From contig NZ_JAGOBJ010000002.1 of the NCBI RefSeq assembly GCF_017983445.1, positions 248,001 to 312,000 of the forward strand: a stretch of DNA of 64,000 nucleotides, read 5' to 3'. The DNA comes from Halomonas sp. (lineage in GTDB: Bacteria > Pseudomonadota > Gammaproteobacteria > Pseudomonadales > Halomonadaceae). The notes beneath the pieces are model-generated. The model was not told the DNA's origin, did no database searches, and saw nothing but the letters and a program-made list of their open reading frames with translations. Shown piece by piece: positions 16,424 through 23,634 of this stretch. Made by a program: the position numbers and the translations under genes. Positions within the stretch are counted from its first letter, which is position 1. The number at the start of each line of letters is the position of its first letter.

Positions 16424-17557
16424 TTACAGCGCGCCTTCATTAGCTTGTCCAATCAACACCGAATACCGCGTGCTGCGCCCACCGCCGGGCAGCTTGGAAA
16501 GGCAGCCCTTTTCTACCAGCTCTGCCATATCGCGGGTAGCGGTGGCCTTACTCACCTTCGCCAACGCTTGGTACTTGCGGGCGTTGATTCCCAGGGCGAA
16601 CTCCTCTCCGGCGGTATCCAGCAAGCGATTGAGTACCTTAATCTGCCGTTCGTTCAGAACGGTAGTGGCATGGCGCTGCCAGAAAGTCGTTTTTGTAAGC
16701 ACGCGATCGATTCGCAACAGCGCCTGTTCAAGCGCTTCTTTAAGCGTATCCAAAAACCACAATAGCCAAGGCGTAATATCGAGACTGCCTTTCTGAGCGC
16801 TTTCCAGGTGATCGTAGTACGCCTCTCGGCGCGCCATGATAGCCGCGCTCAGCGAATAAAAACGCACCGATTGCCGCTCGGCTTGCGCCAGTGCCCTATC
16901 CGTTACCGCGCGCGTCACGCGTCCGTTCCCATCATCGAACGGATGCAAGGTAATCAGCCACAGGTGGGCGATACCAGCGCGCACTAGCGGATCAAGCCCT
17001 TCTGGCGGATGGTTGAACCAGTCAATAAACGTATCAAGCTCAGCTTGCAACGTCTCACGCGGCGGCGCTTCAAAATGAACCGTGGGCCGATCAATTCGGC
17101 CCGATACGACAAGCATAGGGTGATCGCCTCGCAGCTCGCCTATACCTACCTTGCCTAACAGGCCAGGGCCTTGCACGAAGAGCAGAGATTGCCAAAGACA
17201 AAGCTGCTGGTGGGAAATTGGCTCATCCGAATGATGAGTTGTTTGCAGTAAAAGCTCGATCAGCGCTTCGGATTCCGGCGTGGTTCTCGTGGATACACCC
17301 GCCTGCTCCAATCCTAAGTGACGCGCCACTGACGAGCGTACGGAGCCAACGTCCAAGCGCTCGCCCTCAATCTCGCTGGTGCGGATAGCGTTCTGGATAA
17401 GCGCATCCATTTCCACCTCTAAATCCGTCTGCTCGGGGGCAGCCTCCGTTCTCCCCACCACCCGGCCTTGCAGTAGCCTGATAGCATCTAATGTAGATTT
17501 GAAGGTAGGTTCATCCCATTCAAAAAAGGGCCAATTGTGCTGCTGCCAAATATACAT
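16424..17557 (-). CDS. Fic/DOC family protein with N-terminal inhibitory motif
   Basis: A 377-residue protein. The N-terminal 90 residues match the DUF4172 region that begins such proteins (YIWQQHNWPFFEWD). The core motif HPFDDGNGRVTR starts at His205 and gives the catalytic His and phosphate-binding Arg residues of AMP-transferring Fic enzymes. The inhibitory helix pattern (S/T)xxxE(G/N) is seen as TSEIEG, with Glu64, so it is a self-inhibited class II Fic. The last 60 residues look like a winged helix (NARKYQALAKVSKATATRDMAELVEKG), suggesting DNA binding and possible autoregulation through the GAGCCGA repeats at its start. Target protein unknown. It sits alone in the decaying region. Confidence 0.92.
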   Translation of the reverse strand: MYIWQQHNWPFFEWDEPTFKSTLDAIRLLQGRVVGRTEAAPEQTDLEVEMDALIQNAIRTSEIEGERLDVGSVRSSVARHLGLEQAGVSTRTTPESEALIELLLQTTHHSDEPISHQQLCLWQSLLFVQGPGLLGKVGIGELRGDHPMLVVSGRIDRPTVHFEAPPRETLQAELDTFIDWFNHPPEGLDPLVRAGIAHLWLITLHPFDDGNGRVTRAVTDRALAQAERQSVRFYSLSAAIMARREAYYDHLESAQKGSLDITPWLLWFLDTLKEALEQALLRIDRVLTKTTFWQRHATTVLNERQIKVLNRLLDTAGEEFALGINARKYQALAKVSKATATRDMAELVEKGCLSKLPGGGRSTRYSVLIGQANEGAL

Positions 17558-17618
17558 GAGCCGATTGCACCACCTATTCGAATCAATTTATGAGCCGATT
17601 ATGGTTTATATTCGGCTC
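17558..17618. promoter_or_regulatory. GAGCCGA repeats upstream of fic
   Basis: An inverted pair GAGCCGA (17592-17598) and TCGGCTC (17612-17618) with a 13-bp spacer lies 35 bp upstream of the fic ATG. A third copy, GAGCCGA at 17558-17564, touches the start codon. Three seven-base matches in 61 bp are unlikely by chance and resemble an operator, perhaps for the winged-helix end of the Fic protein itself. Confidence 0.6.
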
Positions 17619-17639
17619 AACGACCATCTAGAAATAAAC

Positions 17640-17725
17640 ATCGAAAGAATTATCTATCTTGAGCATATGAGTATCGTGGAGGTGAAGAGTGAATCAGCTC
17701 ACGGGTGCCGCCTATAAGGCAAGGC
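17640..17725 (+). pseudogene. Remnant of the leader and first codons of a GFA-type gene
   Basis: This stretch aligns with 22140-22225, the leader and start of the intact GFA gene: both have a TTGAGCAT core, a GGAG site and a start followed by Asn-Gln-Leu (here GTG AAT CAG CTC). After the ninth codon or so the frame is lost. It appears to be the stub of a second copy. Confidence 0.55.
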
Positions 17726-17764
17726 GCGGATCAAAGCCAGTGACGAGCCGCTTCGAAAACAAGC

Positions 17765-17795
17765 TTGACCTAACGTTCACTTGAGGTTTTAAGCT
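17765..17795 (+). promoter_or_regulatory. MerR-type promoter with 19-bp spacer and dyad
   Basis: A -35 TTGACC (17765-17770) and a -10 TAAGCT (17790-17795) are separated by 19 bp, the over-long spacer typical of MerR-activated promoters. The spacer carries the half-site CACTTGAGGT, identical to one arm of the common MerR operator, opposite a partly matching ACCTAACGTT. It drives the DUF952 gene at 17827. No merR gene is present in this window. Confidence 0.6.
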
Positions 17796-17826
17796 CTGGG
17801 AGCCTGACTTACTCAAGGAGCGAACC

Positions 17827-18159
17827 ATGCATCTTTACCGCGTTATGACCATGGCAAACTGGCGGAAGGCCCAATCACAAGGTTACGTGCCGCGCTGCGG
17901 AAACGACCACCGCGCGGACTGCGTTCATCTGAACGTCAATGAAGCGGTCGCATTTTCTGCCACTCGATACTTCACATTAGAAGAAGTACCCGTCGTTATA
18001 GAAGTGGACAGCACAGGCTTCAAAGACAAGATCGAATGGCTACCGCCCACCCAAGACCAGCCATGGCAGAAGCCTAGAGCGCATATCGATCATATTCCAC
18101 TTTCAGCGGTTGTAGCGATGCGTGTACTTGAGTACAAAGAGGACGCTTTTTTCTGGTAA
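17827..18159 (+). CDS. DUF952 family protein
   Basis: A 110-residue protein with CAAGGAGCGAACC before its ATG. The layout, MHLYRVMTMANWRKAQSQGYVP, then DCVHLNVNEAVAFSATRYF, then VVIEVDSTG, matches DUF952, small proteins related in fold to ADP-ribosyl-binding or transferring domains; the activity is not established. The His of CVHLN is the most conserved position in the family. It stands alone behind a MerR-type promoter, which suggests induction by a metal, drug or oxidant. Confidence 0.7.
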   Translation: MHLYRVMTMANWRKAQSQGYVPRCGNDHRADCVHLNVNEAVAFSATRYFTLEEVPVVIEVDSTGFKDKIEWLPPTQDQPWQKPRAHIDHIPLSAVVAMRVLEYKEDAFFW

Positions 18160-18245
18160 CTAGCTCTATATCCATTCAAATGCAGATTGATCTGGCGGGT
18201 CTTGCGGGCATCGGCAACCGTTTCATCGTATTGATTAAAGGCGCC

Positions 18246-19130
18246 TCACTCGCGCATTAAATCAATAAACGCCCGCAGGCTGGGCGGCACATGCCGGTTG
18301 TTGGGATAGTAAAGATGCAGACCGGGTATGTGGGGGCACCAACCCTCAAGCACCGTGACCAGCTTTCCCTCGCGAAGGTACGCATGCGCATAGGATTCCG
18401 GCACATAGGCAATGCCTAACCCATCCGCTGCCGCCTCCACCATCAACTGGCTGCTATCCAGCGTCATGGCACCCGGTACATCTATGGCGACTTCCTGACC
18501 GTGCTGTTGAAACTCCCAGCGGTACAGCTTGCCGCTGGGTAAACGCTGGCGAATGCAGCGATGCAAGGCGAGCTGATCAGGCGTTTCAAGAACCGGTTTG
18601 CCCTGCAGGTAGCCGGGCGAGGCCACGGCGAGAAAACGCAGGTCGCCGCCAATGGGAATGGCGATCATGTCTTTGGGCACCGCTTCCCTTAGCCTGACAC
18701 CCGCATCAAAGCCCTGTTCGACAATATCCACCAGCCTGCCTTCCGCCACCAGATCAAGCTCGACAGCGTCATGCAGCGCCAGGAACTGAGGCACCACGCG
18801 CTGTAACAGCAGACGAATCGCCGCCTCACTGCCATTGATACGTAAGCGACCCGTCAGCGTGCCTTCCTGGCTGGAAGCCTCTTCCAGCAGCGACTCCAGC
18901 TCGCCCAGCAGCGGGCCCAGGCGCTGAAGTAAACGCTCACCACTTTCGGTCAACGAGACACTGCGCGTGGTGCGGTGTAAAAGCCGCGTGCCAAGCCTGC
19001 GCTCAAGGGTTCGCAGGGTATGACTTAATGACGAGCGGCTGACGCCCATCAGATCCGCCGCGCGGCGAAAGCTCTGATGTTCGGCGACCGCCTTGAACGC
19101 CTTGAGATCGGCAAGTGTCGGCCCGCTCAT
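18246..19130 (-). CDS. LysR family transcriptional regulator (next to an SDR gene)
   Basis: A 294-residue LysR regulator. The N-terminal HTH (LADLKAFKAVAEHQSFRRAADLMGVSRSSLSHTLRTLERRLG) is textbook, followed by the linker TRSVSLTESGERLL and a periplasmic-binding-like effector domain ending in LHLYYPNNRHVPPSLRAFIDLMRE. It belongs to the CrgA/DsdC-like group that commonly controls a divergent oxidoreductase. The divergent gene 107 bp away encodes a short-chain dehydrogenase, the presumptive target. Confidence 0.92.
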   Translation of the reverse strand: MSGPTLADLKAFKAVAEHQSFRRAADLMGVSRSSLSHTLRTLERRLGTRLLHRTTRSVSLTESGERLLQRLGPLLGELESLLEEASSQEGTLTGRLRINGSEAAIRLLLQRVVPQFLALHDAVELDLVAEGRLVDIVEQGFDAGVRLREAVPKDMIAIPIGGDLRFLAVASPGYLQGKPVLETPDQLALHRCIRQRLPSGKLYRWEFQQHGQEVAIDVPGAMTLDSSQLMVEAAADGLGIAYVPESYAHAYLREGKLVTVLEGWCPHIPGLHLYYPNNRHVPPSLRAFIDLMRE

Positions 19131-19237
19131 TGGTGAATTTCCTTCACTAACTCATCCCGATTGTTGAGTATTATTTTAACAGTATTGTTGACCTAGTCTA
19201 TCGCTTGCAACGCTCAACCACGCAACGGGAGAACATC

Positions 19238-20077
19238 ATGACTAAAACCTGGCTGATTACAGGCACCTCGACCGGCCTTGGCCGCCTGCTGACCGAGCGG
19301 CTACTCGAACGCGGCGATCATGTAGTGGCCACGCTGCGGCGAAGTGGCGCCCTGGATGACCTGCTGGCCCGTTTTGATGAGCAACTGCACGTCATCCACT
19401 TCGACGTGACGGATACGAGCGCCATGCGAGAAGCGGTCGCGCAGGCGTTCAGCAAGGCGGGCCGCATCGATGTGGTGATCAGCAATGCAGGCTACGGCCT
19501 GTTCGGCGCCGCCGAAGAAGCGACGGACGAACAGATCGAGCGGCAGATCGCCACCAACCTCACCGGCTCGATTCAGTTCATTCGCTCAGTGCTGCCCCAC
19601 CTGCGCGAGCAAGGGGGTGGCCGTATCGTGCAGGTATCGTCAGAAGGCGGGCAAATCGCCTACCCGTGCTTCAGCCTTTACCATGCCACCAAGTGGGGCA
19701 TCGAAGGGTTTGTCGAATCGGTCGCGCAGGAGGTAGCACCCTGGGGTATCGATGTCATCATTGCCGAACCCGGCCCCACCGCCACCTCGTTTGGCGATGC
19801 GCTGGATCGCACGCAGACGATGCCCATCTATGAAGAGACGCCAGCGGGCGACATTCGTCGCGCGTTATCGTCGGGCGCTTTCTCCATAAAAGGCGATGCG
19901 ACCAAAACCGTTAACCTGATTATCGACGCCGCCGACATGCCCACGCCTCCGCTGCGCCTGGCGTTAGGCAGCACGGCGTATCACTCCATCCATAATGCGC
20001 TTACGCAGCGGATGAAGGAACTGGAAGCGAACAAAGCGCTAACGCTGGCGGCCGATAAGGATGAGTTCATCGAATAA
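19238..20077 (+). CDS. Short-chain dehydrogenase/reductase
   Basis: A 279-residue classical SDR. The ATG at 19238 follows GGGAGAACATC; upstream codons to 19205 are not needed. The cofactor motif is TGTSTGLGR near residue 8, followed by the structural NAG in SNAGYG. The catalytic residues are the Ser of QVSSEGG and the pair YHATK. The length and VAPWGIDVIIAEPG place it with SDRs that reduce small carbonyls or act on unknown secondary alcohols; the cofactor may be NADP(H) because of the Arg-Arg in ATLRRSG. Divergent from and probably controlled by the LysR gene. Confidence 0.92.
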   Translation: MTKTWLITGTSTGLGRLLTERLLERGDHVVATLRRSGALDDLLARFDEQLHVIHFDVTDTSAMREAVAQAFSKAGRIDVVISNAGYGLFGAAEEATDEQIERQIATNLTGSIQFIRSVLPHLREQGGGRIVQVSSEGGQIAYPCFSLYHATKWGIEGFVESVAQEVAPWGIDVIIAEPGPTATSFGDALDRTQTMPIYEETPAGDIRRALSSGAFSIKGDATKTVNLIIDAADMPTPPLRLALGSTAYHSIHNALTQRMKELEANKALTLAADKDEFIE

Positions 20078-20347
20078 CCTGGAAGACCGAAAGATGCCCA
20101 TGCATTAATGATGGCGCCCGGCCAGCTCGTGCAGGAAGTCTTCGGCTTTCCTAGGCTTTAGTGGCCCTGCTCGCCGGCATCATTTTTCGGATGCTGCCCA
20201 CAGGGCCACGCAAGGGCGTTACGAGCGTTTATCGCTTAAATGACGGCTGAGCCATGCTTTGGCATCGACGGTCTCGATACCCTTTTTATGGTTATAGGTT
20301 GTCGATTTTTCCCACCACATGCCGGTACCCAGGGCGAACGCGGCACG
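20078..20347 (-). pseudogene. Decayed coding remnants, unrecognised
   Basis: On the minus strand a fragment ends at 20219 and reads ALGTGMWWEKSTTYNHKK before continuing to a stop; its upstream part is replaced at about 20348 by the LysR fragment on the other strand. A second piece, ending near 20108, reads AEDFLHELAGRHH. Both look like C-termini of real proteins, but I do not recognise the families. No start codon or ribosome site accompanies them. Confidence 0.4.
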
Positions 20348-20572
20348 GAAGGCTTGGGCTTGATACGTGCGGCAAGTTATATGGTGCGGCCGCACCTGAA
20401 AAGTGGCCAATTACAACGGGTACTGGGCGAAATCCAGGCACCCGTCGTGCCTATCTCGATCATGTATCCCCACAACCGCCACTTATCGCCTACCGTGCGG
20501 GCATTCGTGGATTGGGCCATTGAACGCATACAACTGGCCGAAACCCAGTGGCAGGTTAGCCATATTGATTAA
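20348..20572 (+). pseudogene. LysR-type regulator, C-terminal fragment
   Basis: The frame reads GLGLIRAASYMVRPHLKSGQ, then VVPISIMYPHNRHLSPTVRA and FVDWAIERIQ to a stop. This is the standard last 75 residues of a LysR effector domain. The DNA-binding part and most of the effector domain are missing; upstream sequence in the same frame has no LysR character. It resembles, but is not a copy of, the end of the LysR at 18246, so it comes from a different regulator gene lost from this site. Confidence 0.75.
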
Positions 20573-20715
20573 TGGCTGGGACTGAGGCCCCGCTCTTGCG
20601 GAGTCAGGCGTTGTGAGTGCTAAAGAGCGGTTGAACCCTACGTTGCAGTTCCTTAGCGCGGGTTTCTTGGCCCACTGGTACGCACATCGCGGCCCGCATT
20701 TATCCATGCCGACAT

Positions 20716-21672
20716 CTATACCGAATGCGTCTTCTTGAACGGAACGAGATGCAACACACCCACCACCACCGAGCCCACCAAAAAGCCAATCACCGCAGAG
20801 CACAGCGTATTGAAGCTCCAGCCCAGCGCGCCACCCAAGGCACCGGTTGCCTCGCGAATTTCATGCTCAATGTGGTGTACCCACTCATAAGGGGCGTTGA
20901 ACCACCCCGTTCCCTCGGCACCCAGATTGACCATCAATATATGCCCGCCCACCCAGAGCATGGCGATGGTACCCACCACGGCGATGGTCGCCAGCACCTT
21001 GGGCATGGCCGTTACCAGGCCACGGCCCAGTTTCTGCATGCCCGAACTTTCCCGCTTAGCGAGCTTCAGGCCGAAATCATCCATCCTCACCAACATTGCC
21101 ACCACGCCATACACCAAAATGGTGATAACAAACGCGACCACCACCAGACTAACCATCTGCGACCAGAACCCCTGATGGGAAACGGTTGAAAGCGCGATCA
21201 CCATGATTTCAGCGGATAGAATTAGGTCAGTGCGAACGGCACCCCCCACGATCTTTTTCTCGGCCTCCGGCCCCTTCTCTACCGCAGGCTTGTCGTCGTC
21301 ATCGTCATGCTTGCCAGAGAGCTTGTGCCAAACTTTTTCCGCGCCCTCAAAGGCCAGGTAGGTGCCGCCCATCATCAGGATGATCGGCAATAGCATGGGC
21401 AAAAAATGGTTCAGCAGCAGCGCCACCGGCAGGATAAAAATCAGCTTGTTGCGGATCGACCCCAGCGCGATCTTCTTCACAATCGCCAGTTCACGCTCCG
21501 CTGTCACGCCCTGCAAATATTGCGGCGTTACCGCCGTATCATCCACCACCACCCCGGCCGCCTTTGCGGTTGCCCGCCCAGCGGCGGCACTCACATCGTC
21601 CAATGATGCAGCGGACAACTTCGCCAATGCAGCAATGTCATCCAGTAACCCTATCAAGCCGCCTATGGCCAT
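20716..21672 (-). CDS. DUF808 (YedI-like) inner-membrane protein, intact copy
   Basis: A 318-residue protein starting MAIGGLIGLLDDIAALAKLS, with GGAGG seven bases before the ATG at 21672. About six hydrophobic segments lie between residues 75 and 310. A charged cytosolic loop, GKHDDDDDKPAVEKGPEAEKK, sits in the middle. The family is widespread in proteobacteria as YedI but has no established function that I know of. A broken second copy in the same orientation lies 5.4 kb to the left. Compared with that copy, this one has two extra Asp codons in the acidic run. The gene is divergent from the remnant of the small membrane-protein gene. Confidence 0.88.
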   Translation of the reverse strand: MAIGGLIGLLDDIAALAKLSAASLDDVSAAAGRATAKAAGVVVDDTAVTPQYLQGVTAERELAIVKKIALGSIRNKLIFILPVALLLNHFLPMLLPIILMMGGTYLAFEGAEKVWHKLSGKHDDDDDKPAVEKGPEAEKKIVGGAVRTDLILSAEIMVIALSTVSHQGFWSQMVSLVVVAFVITILVYGVVAMLVRMDDFGLKLAKRESSGMQKLGRGLVTAMPKVLATIAVVGTIAMLWVGGHILMVNLGAEGTGWFNAPYEWVHHIEHEIREATGALGGALGWSFNTLCSAVIGFLVGSVVVGVLHLVPFKKTHSV

Positions 21673-21755
21673 GGGTGTTTCCTCCGTGAATAGCAGTTGC
21701 TGATAGTAAAGCACATAGCGGGTTGGGCGGGTCGCCTCTTTTATCCCAACTGTTT

Positions 21756-21991
21756 ATGCAAAACCTATGGATTCCCGTTACCGCCATTTTTATCATTGCT
21801 GGTCTGATATTCGGTTGTCAGCCCTACTCCGAAGCCTAGCGTGATGCCCACATCGCCGCGATGATAGCTGAACGCCTCAAAAGCCAGGCGCCGAGTCCGG
21901 GCGCTTCTATTACAACAGCGCTTCCGAGCGCCTGGCGCTGGGCACCGATGCTCCGCTGTATCAGGATAACTATAAGGGCGGGTACAACTGA
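21756..21991 (+). pseudogene. Disrupted copy of the small membrane protein at 14879
   Basis: The first 26 codons (start at 21756, NLWIPVTAIFIIAGLIFG) parallel the intact gene, with a TAG where the intact gene reads QRDAH. Beyond it, about 70 bp corresponding to PAEISNLATVNKGYGVCGDY is deleted. The remainder still aligns to the end (SASERLALGTDAPLY). It is disabled by both the stop and the deletion. Confidence 0.85.
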
Positions 21992-22183
21992 CACTTTAGA
22001 ACCTGCAATACGCCGGATGGAGAGAGGCTGAAGGAATGAAAATCTTTAATGCGTTTCGCTATCGATCCATTAAAAGATAGAGTTCTATTGGCAGCACGCC
22101 TGGCTCAAAGCGCGATACGAATGCATATAACACAATCAGAAGAGTCGACTACATTGAGCATAAGAATCTTGCGGAGATAAGCG

Positions 22184-22558
22184 ATGAACCAACTAATGGG
22201 CGGCTGCCTGTGTGGCAAAGTACGATTCATTGCTGAGGGAGAGCCGCTTGGGGTAGGTATTTGCCACTGCATGGATTGCCGCAAGCACCACGGAGCGCTT
22301 TTCTACGCGGCGACGGATTACCCCAAGCAGGCCGTCACTGTCGAAGGTGACCCGCACAGCTACCAGGGGCGCTATTTCTGCCCGACATGCGGTTCATCGG
22401 TGTTTTCGGTCAGCGAAGAAGAAATCGAGATACACCTGGGCGCTTTGGATGCGCCGAACCAGCTACAGCCGACCTATGAAGTTTGGAACATTCGTCGTGA
22501 ACATTGGCTGCCACCCTTTCCTGTCGTGGAGCGGTTTGATCGAGACAGAGAAGATTGA
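22184..22558 (+). CDS. GFA/CENP-V domain zinc-binding protein
   Basis: A 124-residue protein with GCGGAGATAAGCG before the ATG. The family zinc ligands are all visible: Cys8 and Cys10 (GGCLCGKV), Cys27, Cys29 and Cys32 (CHCMDC), Cys66 and Cys69 (CPTCGSS). Families with this fold include glutathione-dependent formaldehyde-activating enzyme and many uncharacterised carbon-sulphur lyases; the substrate is not predictable. It ends the decaying region. The stub of a second copy lies at 17640-17725. Confidence 0.9.
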   Translation: MNQLMGGCLCGKVRFIAEGEPLGVGICHCMDCRKHHGALFYAATDYPKQAVTVEGDPHSYQGRYFCPTCGSSVFSVSEEEIEIHLGALDAPNQLQPTYEVWNIRREHWLPPFPVVERFDRDRED

Positions 22559-22703
22559 GCATGTGCTAAACGCGGTAGTATTGATCAATCGCTACCACTA
22601 GCAACTTCAAATCCTGTGCAGAGTACCGCTCCGCTGTGTAATCTCACTCAACCAATGCTGATCTATCGGACTCAAGGGGGCTTTTAGGCCAGAAGGCCCT
22701 GTT

Positions 22704-22818
22704 ATGGCCATCGCCCGCCCTAGTACCAAGGCGACTCGTACTAAGAAGCCCTCAAGCATCTTTTCTAAGACATTGACTACCAAATATGTTTATTTTGGAT
22801 GGGGTTGAGAAAATTTAA
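22704..22818 (+). pseudogene. 3' remnant of a DUF1330 gene
   Basis: Aligned by eye with 4127-4242 of the intact DUF1330 gene, from ATGGCC..CGCCCG through GTTTATTKTGGATGGGGTT to the TAA, with only one or two single-base gaps. The reading frame is broken in the middle; the end still reads FILDGVEKI. The 5' two thirds are absent. Confidence 0.65.
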
Positions 22819-22924
22819 GAAGTAAAAGCCTCCCTTTTATTAAAGGCGGAGAATTCAGGAATTTCGCTGTATTACTGATATCCTTTAATTATATGATGAA
22901 GCCAACTATCTCATAAAAATGTTA

Positions 22925-22943
22925 TGATAAGTCCAAATTATCA
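22925..22943. promoter_or_regulatory. Dyad TGATAA-N7-TTATCA upstream of the sce7726-like gene
   Basis: A perfect 6-bp inverted repeat with a 7-bp spacer, 65 bp before the start codon at 23008. It could be an operator. The surrounding DNA is very AT-rich, so chance is not excluded. Confidence 0.35.
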
Positions 22944-23007
22944 ACTAATCTGCAGCTAACATGATCACTATCAACATACTTCACCTATTGTTTAAGCATA
23001 TAAAAAG

Positions 23008-23634
23008 ATGACAGAAATTGAAATAAAAAAACTTTTAGTACATTATGCAATTTCTAATTATAGCGACTGCGTACTGGGGGCAGAGGTTCCCTTTCAATTT
23101 GGAGAAAGAAGAGCTGATCTTGCAGTTTTAACTTGCAACCTATTTATGGGGTTTGAAATAAAAAGCAAAAATGATAAAACAGACAGATTAGCGTATCAAA
23201 ATAAAAGCTATAAAGGATTTTTTGACTATTGCATATTAGTATGTGAAAAACAAAATTTAAAAGAAATTAGACGTGCAATTCCAGATACATTTGGAATTTT
23301 CTTAGCCAGTGAAAATGGGTTAGTTAAAATTAGAAAACCTAAGATGATTAAGCGACATAACAAATTACTACTGACTAGCACTTTAAGCGTTTCCAAACTA
23401 AAAAAAATCCCAGGCACTAAGCACTTAAGATCTAAGTATGAGATGTGCAAGTACATTTCAGAAATTAAAACTATGCAAGAACTACGAGCACTAGCAAAGG
23501 AAGATTTTCTTGAAAAGTACGGGCCAGCATCTCGACTTATAAAAAAGGAAATAATCTCTTTAATAAACTCCGACGACATTCTCACGATTACGAAAAAGTC
23601 GCCGACTAAGTTAATCAGAAGAACCTGTTCTTAA
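23008..23634 (+). CDS. sce7726 family protein, PD-(D/E)XK nuclease-like
   Basis: A 208-residue protein. Residues 20-60 show a PD-(D/E)XK core: Glu26 (GAEVPFQF), Asp37 (RRADLAVL) and Glu50-x-Lys52 (MGFEIKSKND), in an order and spacing like restriction-type nucleases, and this region matches the sce7726 family. The C-terminal half is basic and unrecognised. The gene is far more AT-rich than the rest of the window and uses AT-ending codons, so it is probably acquired. It is convergent with the Beta-family gene and overlaps its last 24 bp. A role in defence against foreign DNA is inference from fold and setting. Confidence 0.8.
   Translation: MTEIEIKKLLVHYAISNYSDCVLGAEVPFQFGERRADLAVLTCNLFMGFEIKSKNDKTDRLAYQNKSYKGFFDYCILVCEKQNLKEIRRAIPDTFGIFLASENGLVKIRKPKMIKRHNKLLLTSTLSVSKLKKIPGTKHLRSKYEMCKYISEIKTMQELRALAKEDFLEKYGPASRLIKKEIISLINSDDILTITKKSPTKLIRRTCS

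Noticed and set aside
22620-22640. TCTCACTCAACC near the left edge of the island as a copy of the guaA 3' end
   Set aside because: Only a partial match to the CCCACTCAAT at the guaA end; too short and imperfect to call an attachment site.
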